This document shows, in pieces, positions 6,004-12,762 of a stretch of 12,762 nucleotides of DNA. The notes under the pieces were generated by a model, which saw only the letters and a program-made list of their open reading frames with translations, had not been told where the DNA came from and searched no databases. How positions within the stretch are numbered: position 1 is the first letter of the stretch; the number at the start of each line of letters is the position of its first letter. Location: assembly GCA_016292705.1 (NCBI GenBank), contig JAEDHZ010000024.1:1-12762 (forward strand). The letters are read 5' to 3'. Position numbers and translations under genes: made by a program. This stretch comes from Clostridiaceae bacterium. GTDB taxonomy: Bacteria; Bacillota; Clostridia; Oscillospirales; Acutalibacteraceae.

Positions 6004-7672
6004 TGCTTATCGACTCCTTTAATTTCGTCAATGCAATCTTCGTTTCAGCAGCAGTTTCTCCCAAAAGTGACGCAATTTCCTGAACGATGCGCATTTGTTT
6101 GTCAACAACTTTGTCTGCAATTTCAACGGTTTGGCGGCTGATGTTCTCTTTCTTTTCGCGCTGCGATTCCTCTTCGGTAACATCTCTCAGAAGGCACAGC
6201 AACAATTTATATTCCTTGTCGTAAACAATAGTCTTTTCAACATATTTTTCATACTCAGCCAAATACTCTCGTTTATTATGAATGTTTCTGACCTTTGAAA
6301 GAACGGATATAAAATCCGCCGGGTCAAGGACACGAACAACCTGATCACCGAGAATATCGGAGGGAACACGCAAATTCAGAATTTTCAAGGCAGCTTTGTT
6401 AATCTGTTGAACCTCCAGCTGTTCATTGAGAACAATAATACCGTTGGGAGAATTTCTCGCAATGGTATCGGAAAAGTTCTCTGCTCTGTCTTTTAAGAAA
6501 GGAAGACACATAGAAATTTCAGCTTTTCCCTGCAAAATGGCAATTGCCTTTTCTCTGCAGGTATTGTATCCGCAAGAGCCGCAATTCAGTTCATCGCTCG
6601 GTTTAATTTTCCCCATTTGATGAAGAGTTTCTTTAATTTCAACTTCGCTCGGTTCTGTATTTCTTTGCTCAATAACGGTGAATTCTTTTTGAATTTCGTC
6701 TTTGTCCGGCATATTAACTTCAAAATCTTTTTCTCCGGCATAAGTTGCAACAGCGGTATAATCCTTTATTGGGGAACGGTGGAATTTTTCCATAACCGGT
6801 CCACCCACACAACTACCGATACATGCAGACATTTCAATGAACAAACCATGCACATTGCCGGATTCGATGTCCCTCAATGCCGATATACAATTCTCAATTC
6901 CATCAATTGCCATATAGGTATAGTTTGGGCTGTCAAGATCCATCGTTTTGAGAATACCGCCGGTTGTCGGGAAAAACCTTGCTTTGGAATTCTCGTTTTT
7001 ATCCAAATTTTTTTCAAGCTCAATTCTTTCCGATTTCAGCCACGCTGTGAGTTCGTCAAAAGTTAAAACCGCATCGACAATGCCCTCATAGTGTTGGGCT
7101 TCGTCTTTTTTGGCAACACACGGGCCGATAAAAACTGTTTTTGCATCCGGAATACGCTTTTTGATATCCCTGCAATGAGCCTGCATCGGAGACAAAACAT
7201 CTGCAAGACAGTGTACTAATTTTGGAAAGTGCTTTTGAATCAAAAGATTTACAGAATGGCAACACGAAGTTATAACAATGTCCCGTTCTTCCTCAGCACA
7301 AATTCTGTCATACTCTTTCTTAACAATGGTAGCACCTATGGCTGTTTCTTCAACATCGTAAAAACCAATCTTTTTAAGTGCTTTTCTCATCGATTCGATG
7401 CCTACACCGTCATAGTTAGCAACAAATGACGGCGCAAGACTGACAACAACAGGATTCTGACTTTGAAGGAGCACCTTTACTCTTTCGGTTTCATCAACAA
7501 TCTGTTTTGCGTTCTGGGGGCAAACAACGAAACATTGACCGCACATAACACATTCGTTGCCTATGATATATGCTTGATTCCCCGAAAAGCGAATTGACTT
7601 AACCGGGCAGTGTCTGATACATTTGTAACAGTTCTTACAGTTTGATTTTTTGAGCATCAGGCATTCCATCAT
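5996..7672 (-). CDS. hydS: Sensory-type [FeFe]-hydrogenase with PAS domain (group C, HydS)
   Basis: A 558-residue soluble protein. Domains in order: two [4Fe-4S] ferredoxin motifs (Cys12/15/18/22 and Cys41/44/47/51); an H-cluster domain with L1 TSCCHSV (135-141), L2 GPCVAKKDE (Cys185) and L3 MSACIGSCVGG (Cys284, Cys288); an extra Fe-S motif CGSCGYNTC ending at Cys389 (Cys364/367/372/389); a PAS domain at about 400-500; and a charged helical tail. The H-domain followed by Fe-S and PAS is the layout of group C hydrogenases, proposed H2 or redox sensors. There is no histidine kinase domain, so the signal must pass to a partner, plausibly the adjacent phosphatase or kinase. The ATG lies one nucleotide after the preceding ferredoxin stop codon, with AAAGGGG upstream. 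Both cysteines of L1 are present. Confidence 0.93.
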   Translation of the reverse strand: MMECLMLKKSNCKNCYKCIRHCPVKSIRFSGNQAYIIGNECVMCGQCFVVCPQNAKQIVDETERVKVLLQSQNPVVVSLAPSFVANYDGVGIESMRKALKKIGFYDVEETAIGATIVKKEYDRICAEEERDIVITSCCHSVNLLIQKHFPKLVHCLADVLSPMQAHCRDIKKRIPDAKTVFIGPCVAKKDEAQHYEGIVDAVLTFDELTAWLKSERIELEKNLDKNENSKARFFPTTGGILKTMDLDSPNYTYMAIDGIENCISALRDIESGNVHGLFIEMSACIGSCVGGPVMEKFHRSPIKDYTAVATYAGEKDFEVNMPDKDEIQKEFTVIEQRNTEPSEVEIKETLHQMGKIKPSDELNCGSCGYNTCREKAIAILQGKAEISMCLPFLKDRAENFSDTIARNSPNGIIVLNEQLEVQQINKAALKILNLRVPSDILGDQVVRVLDPADFISVLSKVRNIHNKREYLAEYEKYVEKTIVYDKEYKLLLCLLRDVTEEESQREKKENISRQTVEIADKVVDKQMRIVQEIASLLGETAAETKIALTKLKESISSE

Positions 7673-7673
7673 G

Positions 7674-7934
7674 TCAGCCCCTTTCTTTGCTTATCGGATC
7701 TAATACCTTGTCCTTAAAAAACTCATTGAAGTTTCCGGGCGTGATTCCCGTATACACATTATCTTCAACAGATACTGTTACCCCGACACGGTTACACTTA
7801 CCGGTACAAAAACTACCGGCAAGTGTAACTTCATTTTGCAAATCATTTTCGGCAACAGCCTTTTGAAAAAGTTCAATAATTTTTTCCGATCCTTTCAAAT
7901 GGCAGGATGAGCCCACGCAAATCTGAATGATCAT
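7674..7934 (-). CDS. Thioredoxin-like [2Fe-2S] ferredoxin (second copy)
   Basis: An 86-residue protein of the thioredoxin-like [2Fe-2S] ferredoxin family, related to the C-terminal part of NuoE/HydC-type subunits. The four cluster ligands are Cys6, Cys11, Cys43 and Cys47 (CVGSSC and CTGKC). It carries no partner-binding domain, so it probably moves electrons between the operon's enzymes or to HydS. It starts one nucleotide after the stop codon of its paralogue and is one nucleotide from hydS. The clear similarity to the neighbouring gene (shared GSSCH.KGS start and F-C-x-G-K-C core) points to tandem duplication. Confidence 0.92.
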   Translation of the reverse strand: MIIQICVGSSCHLKGSEKIIELFQKAVAENDLQNEVTLAGSFCTGKCNRVGVTVSVEDNVYTGITPGNFNEFFKDKVLDPISKERG

Positions 7935-7935
7935 T

Positions 7936-8178
7936 TTACTTCACCTTGCTCAAAACACTGTCGTTGAAGAAATCTTTAACGGTGTCCGGTGTTACTGAAT
8001 GGAAATTGTCATCAACAGTGACGCAAACGCCTTGCTGACATTTTCCCATGCAGAATGTGCCTGAAAGTTCAACCTTGTCACCGATACCGGCTTCATCGAT
8101 TAAATATTGTAGTTGTTCAACAACCTGTCTTGAACCTTTGATATGGCAGGAAGAACCGATACATACTGTAACTTTCAT
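7936..8178 (-). CDS. Thioredoxin-like [2Fe-2S] ferredoxin (first copy)
   Basis: An 80-residue member of the same family as the next gene. Ligands are Cys6, Cys11, Cys43 and Cys47 (CIGSSC and CMGKC), with an additional Cys52 absent from the other copy. Such proteins accept or donate single electrons through a [2Fe-2S] cluster and often work with [FeFe]-hydrogenases as a small subunit or domain. The ATG follows AAGGAGG by eight nucleotides. It lies 13 nt after the kinase gene, and only one nucleotide separates it from the next ferredoxin gene, so the two are likely made in similar amounts. Confidence 0.92.
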   Translation of the reverse strand: MKVTVCIGSSCHIKGSRQVVEQLQYLIDEAGIGDKVELSGTFCMGKCQQGVCVTVDDNFHSVTPDTVKDFFNDSVLSKVK

Positions 8179-8191
8179 TTTATTAGCCTCC

Positions 8192-8941
8192 TTATTCGTA
8201 ATCTACTACATCAATCCAAGAATGCAGGAATTCTCTTTCTCTCTCATTGCCTTTCACGGTCTGTGAAGCAGCAACAATCGGCATCCACTTCTGAACATAC
8301 TGTTTCGCAGTATTGCTTTTTTCACAGAACAAATCAAGATACTTCTTTGCGCCGTCAATATCGCCGTTCAGCCAGAACAAAAGGTAGGTTCGGGCGGCAT
8401 CGGCAGAAGCGTTACCCTGGGTGGCGTGTGACCAATCAAGAATATACGGTGTTCCATCTTCTGCAACAATGATATTGGAGGGATTAAAATCGCCGTGACA
8501 AACTTTGTTATGCTTGGGCATACTTTCAAGGCGTGTATGCAAATCATAACGAACCGTTGCTGATAAATCCGTTTCACTGATTTTTCGGTTCATCTTGTCT
8601 TTGAGCTTATTAAGTCCACGGCAGGTTTTGGAATGCATTGTCAGTTGTAAATCAACAAACAATTCAAGATATTCGTCCTTTTTTTCAGGATTTTCTGACA
8701 TCAATTCGGCAAGAGTCTTGCCTTTAATATATTCAGAAACAATCGTCCATTTACCCTCAGTCATTGTTACCTCAAGTATTTTCGGAATGTTAAGTCCTGT
8801 TTCTTCAATGCGCGCCTGGTTCAGAGCCTCGTTTAACACATCGGCTTTTGAATAAGATTTGTCAAAAACTTTATAAGCTTTATTTCCGTCACGGTAGACA
8901 GTTTTGTTGTTTCTAACTGCAATAATTCTATCAAGACTCAT
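8192..8941 (-). CDS. APH/choline kinase-fold phosphotransferase, putative regulatory kinase
   Basis: A 249-residue protein of the aminoglycoside phosphotransferase (APH) superfamily. Visible features are a likely ATP-binding lysine (Lys24 in AYKVF), an acidic helix residue near Glu38, the catalytic loop HGDFNPSN (149-156, Asp151) and the metal-binding Asp169 in YILDWSHA. There is no membrane segment. The start at 8941 is preceded by GGAGAG and lies 13 nt after adhE. A longer open reading to 9109 would run into adhE and is unlikely. The family phosphorylates antibiotics, small metabolites or proteins. Being in one operon with a PP2C phosphatase and HydS, this one may phosphorylate a protein, but the substrate cannot be read from sequence. 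An antibiotic-resistance role looks unlikely from context. Confidence 0.85.
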   Translation of the reverse strand: MSLDRIIAVRNNKTVYRDGNKAYKVFDKSYSKADVLNEALNQARIEETGLNIPKILEVTMTEGKWTIVSEYIKGKTLAELMSENPEKKDEYLELFVDLQLTMHSKTCRGLNKLKDKMNRKISETDLSATVRYDLHTRLESMPKHNKVCHGDFNPSNIIVAEDGTPYILDWSHATQGNASADAARTYLLFWLNGDIDGAKKYLDLFCEKSNTAKQYVQKWMPIVAASQTVKGNEREREFLHSWIDVVDYE

Positions 8942-8954
8942 ATCTGTTCTCTCC

Positions 8955-11663
8955 TTAATTCTTTTTTTGACCATTGTTTGCACAACGATATACTTGCTTA
9001 AAGTTGTGTTTGTCGTCCGCAATTCTGATTTCTTGCGCAACAGGCATTTCCGGCTCAGCAAAATGTTTTTCGCCGTAATAAGCGTTGAGATACATCTGCT
9101 TAATTTCACTCATAAGCGGATAGCGGGGATTTGCACCGGTGCACTGATCGTCAAAAGCCTGTTCAACCATATCATCAAGACGGTCAAGGAAATCCTTTTC
9201 GTCAGCAACATAATCCTTAATTGCGGGCTTAATTCCAACTTTTGCCTTCAGATCGTTGACTGCCTTGATAAGATTTTCAAGCTTTTCTTCATCCGTGTTT
9301 CCGCCGAGTTTCAATTCATCTGCCACCATTGCATAGCGAGCAAGGGTATGAGGATGGTCATACTGGCTGAATGTTCCCATCTTCACAGGTGCTTCGGCTG
9401 AATTAAAGCGAAGAACTTCTTCAAGCATCAAAGCATTTGCAACGCCGTGAGGAATGTGGTGGAATGCGCCGAGCTTATGAGCCATAGAGTGGCAGACACC
9501 AAGGAAGGCGTTTGCAAAAGCCATACCTGCCATTGTTGCGGCGTTAGCCATCTTTTCACGAGCCTCAACATCATTCTGACCGTTTTCGTAGGCACGCGGC
9601 AAATATTCAAAAATCATCTGAAGAGCCTTAATCGCAAGTCCGTCGGTATAATCGGTTGCCATAACAGATGCAATTGCTTCAAGAGCATGGGATACAGCGT
9701 CAATACCTGATGCGGAAGTAAGTCCCTTTGGTGCAGACATGTGAAAATCGGTATCAACAATTGCCATATTCGGAAGCAACTGATAATCAGCCAAAGGATA
9801 TTTAACACCTGTTTGTTCATCGGTAATAACGGCAAACGGTGTCACCTCAGAACCGGTACCTGCAGAAGTCGGAATAGCAATAAAATATGCCTTTTCTCCC
9901 ATCTTCGGAAAAGTATAAACACGTTTTCTGATATCAATAAAGCGCATTGCCATATCCATAAAGTCAACTTCGGGATGCTCATAAAGAACCCACATAATTT
10001 TTGCAGCATCCATTGCGGATCCGCCGCCGAGAGCGATGATGCAATCAGGCTTATAGGAACGCATAAGCTCTGCTCCTGCTTTTGCGCAGGCAAGAGTCGG
10101 ATCAGGAGCCACATCAAAGAATGTTTCATGGACGATGCCCATTTCGTCGAGTTTGTCGGTAATCGGCTTTGTATATCCGTTGTTGTAAAGGAAACTATCG
10201 GTTACAATAAATGCCCTCTTTTTACCCATAACGTTTTTAAGCTCGTCAAGGGCTACCGGCAAGCATCCCTTTTTGATATATACCTTTTCAGGTGCTCTGA
10301 ACCACAACATATTTTCCCTTCTTTCGGCAACTGTTTTGATATTGATAAGATGCTTTACTCCAACATTTTCCGATACGGAGTTACCACCCCATGAACCGCA
10401 TCCGAGTGTGAGCGAAGGGGCAAGTTTGAAGTTGTATAAATCACCGATACCGCCGTGGGAAGAAGGGGTATTCACAAGAATACGACAGGTTTTCATGCGT
10501 GCTGCAAACTCATCCAATTTTTCCTGAGCAGTTTCAACATCAAGATAAATGGAGGAAGTATGACCGTAACCGCCGTCTGAAATGAGATGCTCAGCCTTGT
10601 CAAATGCGTCCCGGATATCTTCAGCTTTATACATTGCAAGAACGGGAGACAACTTTTCATGAGCAAATTCTTCTGAAATGTCCACGCTCTCAACTTCGCC
10701 GATAAGAATTTTTGAACCTACCGGAACTTTTACACCGGCAAGCTCTGCAATTCTATAAGCACTTTGTCCTACAATTTTTGCATTCAGAGCGCCGTTGATC
10801 AGAATAGTTTTTCTTACCTTTTCGATTTCATCGTCTTTGAGATAATAGCATCCGCGAGCGGCAAATTCTTCTCTGACGGCATCGTAAACATTTTTATGCA
10901 CAATAACCGACTGCTCGGATGCACAAATCATACCGTTATCAAAGGTCTTTGAGTGAATAATTGAGTTTACAGCAAGAATAATATCAGCAGTTTCATCAAT
11001 GATAGCGGGAGTGTTTCCGGCGCCTACACCTAATGCCGGCTTACCGCTTGAGTAAGCAGCTTTAACCATTCCGGGACCGCCTGTGGCGAGGATAATGTCC
11101 GCTTCCTTCATGACAAGGTTCGTCATATCAAGGCTCGGAACATCAATCCATTCAATAATTCCTTCAGGTGCGCCCGCCTTAACGGCAGCATCAAGAACAA
11201 TCCTGGCTGCAGCAATGGTTGATTTTTTTGCTCTCGGGTGGGGAGAAATGATGATTGCGTTTCTTGTTTTGAGAGCAATAAGGGTTTTAAAAATTGCAGT
11301 CGATGTTGGATTGGTAGTAGGAATAACAGCTGCAATAACGCCGATCGGTTCGGCAATTTTCTTTATTCCGTAAGCCTTGTCTTCTTCAAATACGCCGCAA
11401 GTTTTAGTATCCTTATAGGCGTTATAAATGTATTCGGCAGCATAGTTGTTTTTGATAACCTTATCTTCAACAACGCCCATGCCGGTTTCTTCAACCGCCA
11501 TTTTTGCAAGCGGAATACGAGCTTGGTTGGCAGCAATAGCGGCCGCCTTGAAAATTGCATCCACCTGTTCCTGTGTGTAAGAAGCAAATTTTTTTTGCGC
11601 CTCTTTCACATGTGCAAGGGTTTCTTCAAGCACCTCAACACTGTCAACAATTTTTCTTTCCAT
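8955..11663 (-). CDS. adhE: Bifunctional acetaldehyde-CoA/alcohol dehydrogenase AdhE
   Basis: AdhE reduces acetyl-CoA to acetaldehyde and then ethanol, using two NADH. The 902-residue protein has the full two-domain layout. In the aldehyde dehydrogenase half (about 1-440), Cys247 in NGMICASEQ is the catalytic thiol, with Glu336 and His368 at the usual supporting positions. In the iron-dependent alcohol dehydrogenase half (about 455-870), GGGSAMDAAK (546-555) contacts the nucleotide and the iron ligands are Asp655, His659, His725 and His739. These match Escherichia coli AdhE numbering within two residues. A tail of about 30 residues past the usual end is rich in charged residues. The protein is expected to form spirosome filaments. 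A GGAGG ten nucleotides before the ATG supports the start. It follows rex by 22 nt. Confidence 0.97.
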   Translation of the reverse strand: MERKIVDSVEVLEETLAHVKEAQKKFASYTQEQVDAIFKAAAIAANQARIPLAKMAVEETGMGVVEDKVIKNNYAAEYIYNAYKDTKTCGVFEEDKAYGIKKIAEPIGVIAAVIPTTNPTSTAIFKTLIALKTRNAIIISPHPRAKKSTIAAARIVLDAAVKAGAPEGIIEWIDVPSLDMTNLVMKEADIILATGGPGMVKAAYSSGKPALGVGAGNTPAIIDETADIILAVNSIIHSKTFDNGMICASEQSVIVHKNVYDAVREEFAARGCYYLKDDEIEKVRKTILINGALNAKIVGQSAYRIAELAGVKVPVGSKILIGEVESVDISEEFAHEKLSPVLAMYKAEDIRDAFDKAEHLISDGGYGHTSSIYLDVETAQEKLDEFAARMKTCRILVNTPSSHGGIGDLYNFKLAPSLTLGCGSWGGNSVSENVGVKHLINIKTVAERRENMLWFRAPEKVYIKKGCLPVALDELKNVMGKKRAFIVTDSFLYNNGYTKPITDKLDEMGIVHETFFDVAPDPTLACAKAGAELMRSYKPDCIIALGGGSAMDAAKIMWVLYEHPEVDFMDMAMRFIDIRKRVYTFPKMGEKAYFIAIPTSAGTGSEVTPFAVITDEQTGVKYPLADYQLLPNMAIVDTDFHMSAPKGLTSASGIDAVSHALEAIASVMATDYTDGLAIKALQMIFEYLPRAYENGQNDVEAREKMANAATMAGMAFANAFLGVCHSMAHKLGAFHHIPHGVANALMLEEVLRFNSAEAPVKMGTFSQYDHPHTLARYAMVADELKLGGNTDEEKLENLIKAVNDLKAKVGIKPAIKDYVADEKDFLDRLDDMVEQAFDDQCTGANPRYPLMSEIKQMYLNAYYGEKHFAEPEMPVAQEIRIADDKHNFKQVYRCANNGQKKN

Positions 11664-11685
11664 ATATTTTTTACCTCCATTTGGT

Positions 11686-12303
11686 TTATTGATTTGATTG
11701 AAAATTCAGGTGAGCCAAGGATAATGCCAGGTTTTCATATTGAATAATGACATCGGCAGGTTTGTATAGTCTGCAAGGAGCAAAACACCATATCAGCTTT
11801 ATATTACACTCATACAGCTTGTTCAATACAGCTTGAGCCGATTGTGAGGGAGTTGCAATTATTCCGATATTGACATTATGCAGTTCACAGAATTCTTTCA
11901 TCTGATTGACCGGAAAAATGCTCTTTCCCGATTGAAGTGTTATTTCTTCATCAAGATTATTGTCAAAGGCAGCAAGAACACGAGTACCGTAGGTTTCAAA
12001 ACCACTGTAATCAAGTAAAGCCTTACCGAGTTTTCCTGCTCCAACAATGATTGCATTCCCGTTTTGATTTGAAAGAAAAGCATTGAGGCTGTCTTTTAAT
12101 GCAAAACGATCATAACCGACTTTGGGCTTACCTTCCTTGCTAATCAGAGCTAAATCTTTTCTGACTTGTATTTCTCCAAACCCAAGTTCCTTTGCTATTC
12201 TGGTTGCGGATATATTCTGTATTTCATCAGGTAATGAATCGATATAATCCAGATAGTATGGAATTCTTCCCAATGATGATTTAGATATTTTACATTTTTC
12301 CAT
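11686..12303 (-). CDS. rex: Rex, redox-sensing transcriptional repressor
   Basis: A 205-residue Rex protein, slightly short for the family. Rex is a dimer that binds NAD+ or NADH and represses fermentation genes when NADH is low. The N-terminal winged helix (about 1-78) carries the family pattern around QVRKDLALI and KVGYD. A Rossmann domain follows with VGAGKLGKAL (87-96), AAFDNN (111-116) and the C-terminal IKLIWCFAPCRLYKPADV stretch (168-185). I chose the ATG at 12303 because AGGAGG lies eight nucleotides upstream. A GTG at 12312 would leave no room for a ribosome binding site. Being directly upstream of adhE, it very likely controls that gene and itself, yet the operator in front of it appears interrupted by a mobile element. 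Confidence 0.94.
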   Translation of the reverse strand: MEKCKISKSSLGRIPYYLDYIDSLPDEIQNISATRIAKELGFGEIQVRKDLALISKEGKPKVGYDRFALKDSLNAFLSNQNGNAIIVGAGKLGKALLDYSGFETYGTRVLAAFDNNLDEEITLQSGKSIFPVNQMKEFCELHNVNIGIIATPSQSAQAVLNKLYECNIKLIWCFAPCRLYKPADVIIQYENLALSLAHLNFQSNQ

Positions 12304-12326
12304 TAGTCTCACCTCCTGTTTCTGAC

Positions 12327-12518
12327 TGTTAAGGAAGCTCTGATTAAATCTGATGTACAGATTGCGCCGTCAGATTTTTCGTCAGATTGTGCAAAAGCCA
12401 CGCAGGAATCCTGCCGGATTTCAAGCGGCTTTTGTGCAATATGGCGGAAAATATGCAAGTAAGCTGTGCATCAAAGCCTATGCTGTGATTTATTCAGAGG
12501 TTCCTTAATATACTAACA
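12327..12518. promoter_or_regulatory. Rex operator split by the MITE
   Basis: Removing the element and one TTAA joins TGTTAA (12327-12332) to TATACTAACA (12509-12518). The result, TGTTAATATACTAACA, differs from the core of the Rex consensus TTGTTAANNNNTTAACAA by one base. Because TTAA is duplicated, the promoter-side half still reads TTAATATACTAACA but has lost the TG of the other arm. Binding strength after insertion is unknown. Confidence 0.6.
12333..12504. mobile_element. MITE-like non-autonomous element (172 bp)
   Basis: The ends are inverted repeats of 18 bp with two mismatches: GGAAGCTCTGATTAAATC at 12333-12350 and its counterpart GATTTATTCAGAGGTTCC at 12487-12504. TTAA flanks both sides (12329-12332 and 12505-12508), as a 4-bp target duplication would. 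The interior has no coding capacity. It contains a long imperfect stem (12387-12399 with 12427-12439) around a GCAGG/CCTGC hairpin, and a repeated GTCAGATT. The end sequence and a YTAR-type target recall IS5-family elements, but this parentage is an inference. It lies between the predicted rex promoter and rex, so it would form part of the rex leader RNA. Confidence 0.8.
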
Positions 12519-12544
12519 TAAAGCATCCTTCTTGGGAATTGCAA
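12515..12544 (-). promoter_or_regulatory. Candidate rex promoter
   Basis: On the minus strand TTGCAA (12539-12544) and TATGTT (12515-12520) are separated by 18 nt. The -10 overlaps the reconstructed Rex operator, the arrangement expected for autorepression. The match is moderate, so this is tentative. Confidence 0.4.
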
Positions 12545-12548
12545 TTTA

Positions 12549-12604
12549 TTCAACTCGGTATTGCATTTATCGATATACCCTATATCGATAAATGCAATGT
12601 TGAA
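12549..12604. repeat. Long near-perfect palindrome upstream of rex
   Basis: Positions 12560-12577 and 12581-12598 are perfect 18-bp reverse complements around a CCC loop (GGG on the other strand), with TATCGATA at the heart of each arm. A further six bp (TTCAAC/GTTGAA, 12549-12554 and 12599-12604) can pair past a five-nucleotide bulge. No T-run follows on either strand, so it does not look like a simple terminator. Confidence 0.8.
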
Positions 12605-12762
12605 ATTAACTACCGCACAAATACCACCGTTTACCCAAGACCAAACCGGTCTGAAACAGGTTTATCCGGCTGTCATGTTGTGAATTAAAGTACCTCCCGC
12701 AAAGGTGAGTACATACTTAATACACCTTTTCCGAGAGGTATTCAGAAATTGATTCTTTTCGT
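12605..12762. other. Non-coding edge region with an imperfect hairpin
   Basis: No convincing gene is visible here. A nested pairing, TACCTC/GAGGTA (12691-12696 with 12735-12740) enclosing AAAGGTG/CACCTTT (12701-12707 with 12723-12729), forms a 13-bp interrupted stem. On the minus strand the first 14 codons from the window edge are open, with a stop at 12717-12719. That could be the end of an upstream gene but is too short to judge. Confidence 0.4.

Noticed and set aside
8942..9109. N-terminal extension of the kinase gene into adhE
   Set aside because: The extra residues overlap adhE, lack a ribosome binding site and do not resemble the family, whereas GGAGAG precedes the ATG at 8941.
9741..10394. 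Plus-strand open frame of 217 codons inside adhE
   Set aside because: It is opposite a fully conserved AdhE, low-complexity in composition and without a recognisable motif or ribosome binding site.
12733..12752. TATTCAGA near the window edge as another MITE end
   Set aside because: Only eight bases are shared with the element's right end and no partner repeat or duplication is visible.

Overview
The window looks like the genome of a strictly anaerobic, fermentative member of the Clostridia, most likely an Oscillospiraceae/Ruminococcus-type gut bacterium. The evidence is two different [FeFe]-hydrogenases, a bifunctional AdhE, a Rex repressor, a DUF3842 gene, nickel-pincer (lar) genes, sigma-A type promoters and moderate GC. 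The species cannot be fixed from the sequence. Every convincing gene lies on the minus strand, so transcription runs from the high to the low coordinates.

Region 1 (about 12303 down to 3393) is a tightly packed eight-gene run: rex, adhE, an APH-fold kinase, two thioredoxin-like [2Fe-2S] ferredoxins, a PAS-containing sensory-type [FeFe]-hydrogenase (HydS, group C), a PP2C/SpoIIE-type phosphatase and a monomeric group B-like [FeFe]-hydrogenase. Intergenic gaps run from an 8-nt overlap to 22 nt, and a 12-bp hairpin at 3319-3348 probably ends the unit. The set combines an NADH/NAD+ sensor (Rex), an NADH-consuming ethanol pathway (AdhE), a ferredoxin-linked hydrogenase and an apparent H2 or redox sensor flanked by a putative kinase and a phosphatase. 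I read it as an operon that balances reductant disposal between ethanol and H2, with a built-in phospho-signalling module whose target is unknown.

Region 2 (3392 down to 1) holds a DUF3842 gene with its own promoter and hairpin-rich leader. After it comes a second strong promoter with a roughly 164-nt structured leader, driving two small uncharacterised membrane proteins, larE, larB and the start of larC (cut by the window edge). LarB, LarE and LarC make the nickel-pincer nucleotide cofactor; larA is not in the window.

Region 3 (12304-12762, upstream of rex) has no recognisable complete gene but is rich in structure. A 172-bp MITE-like element has 18-bp terminal inverted repeats flanked by TTAA duplications. 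Deleting the element and one TTAA restores a near-consensus Rex operator across the junction, so the element seems to have inserted into the rex autoregulatory site. Beyond it are a plausible rex promoter, an 18-bp perfect palindrome with a 3-nt loop, and another long imperfect hairpin.
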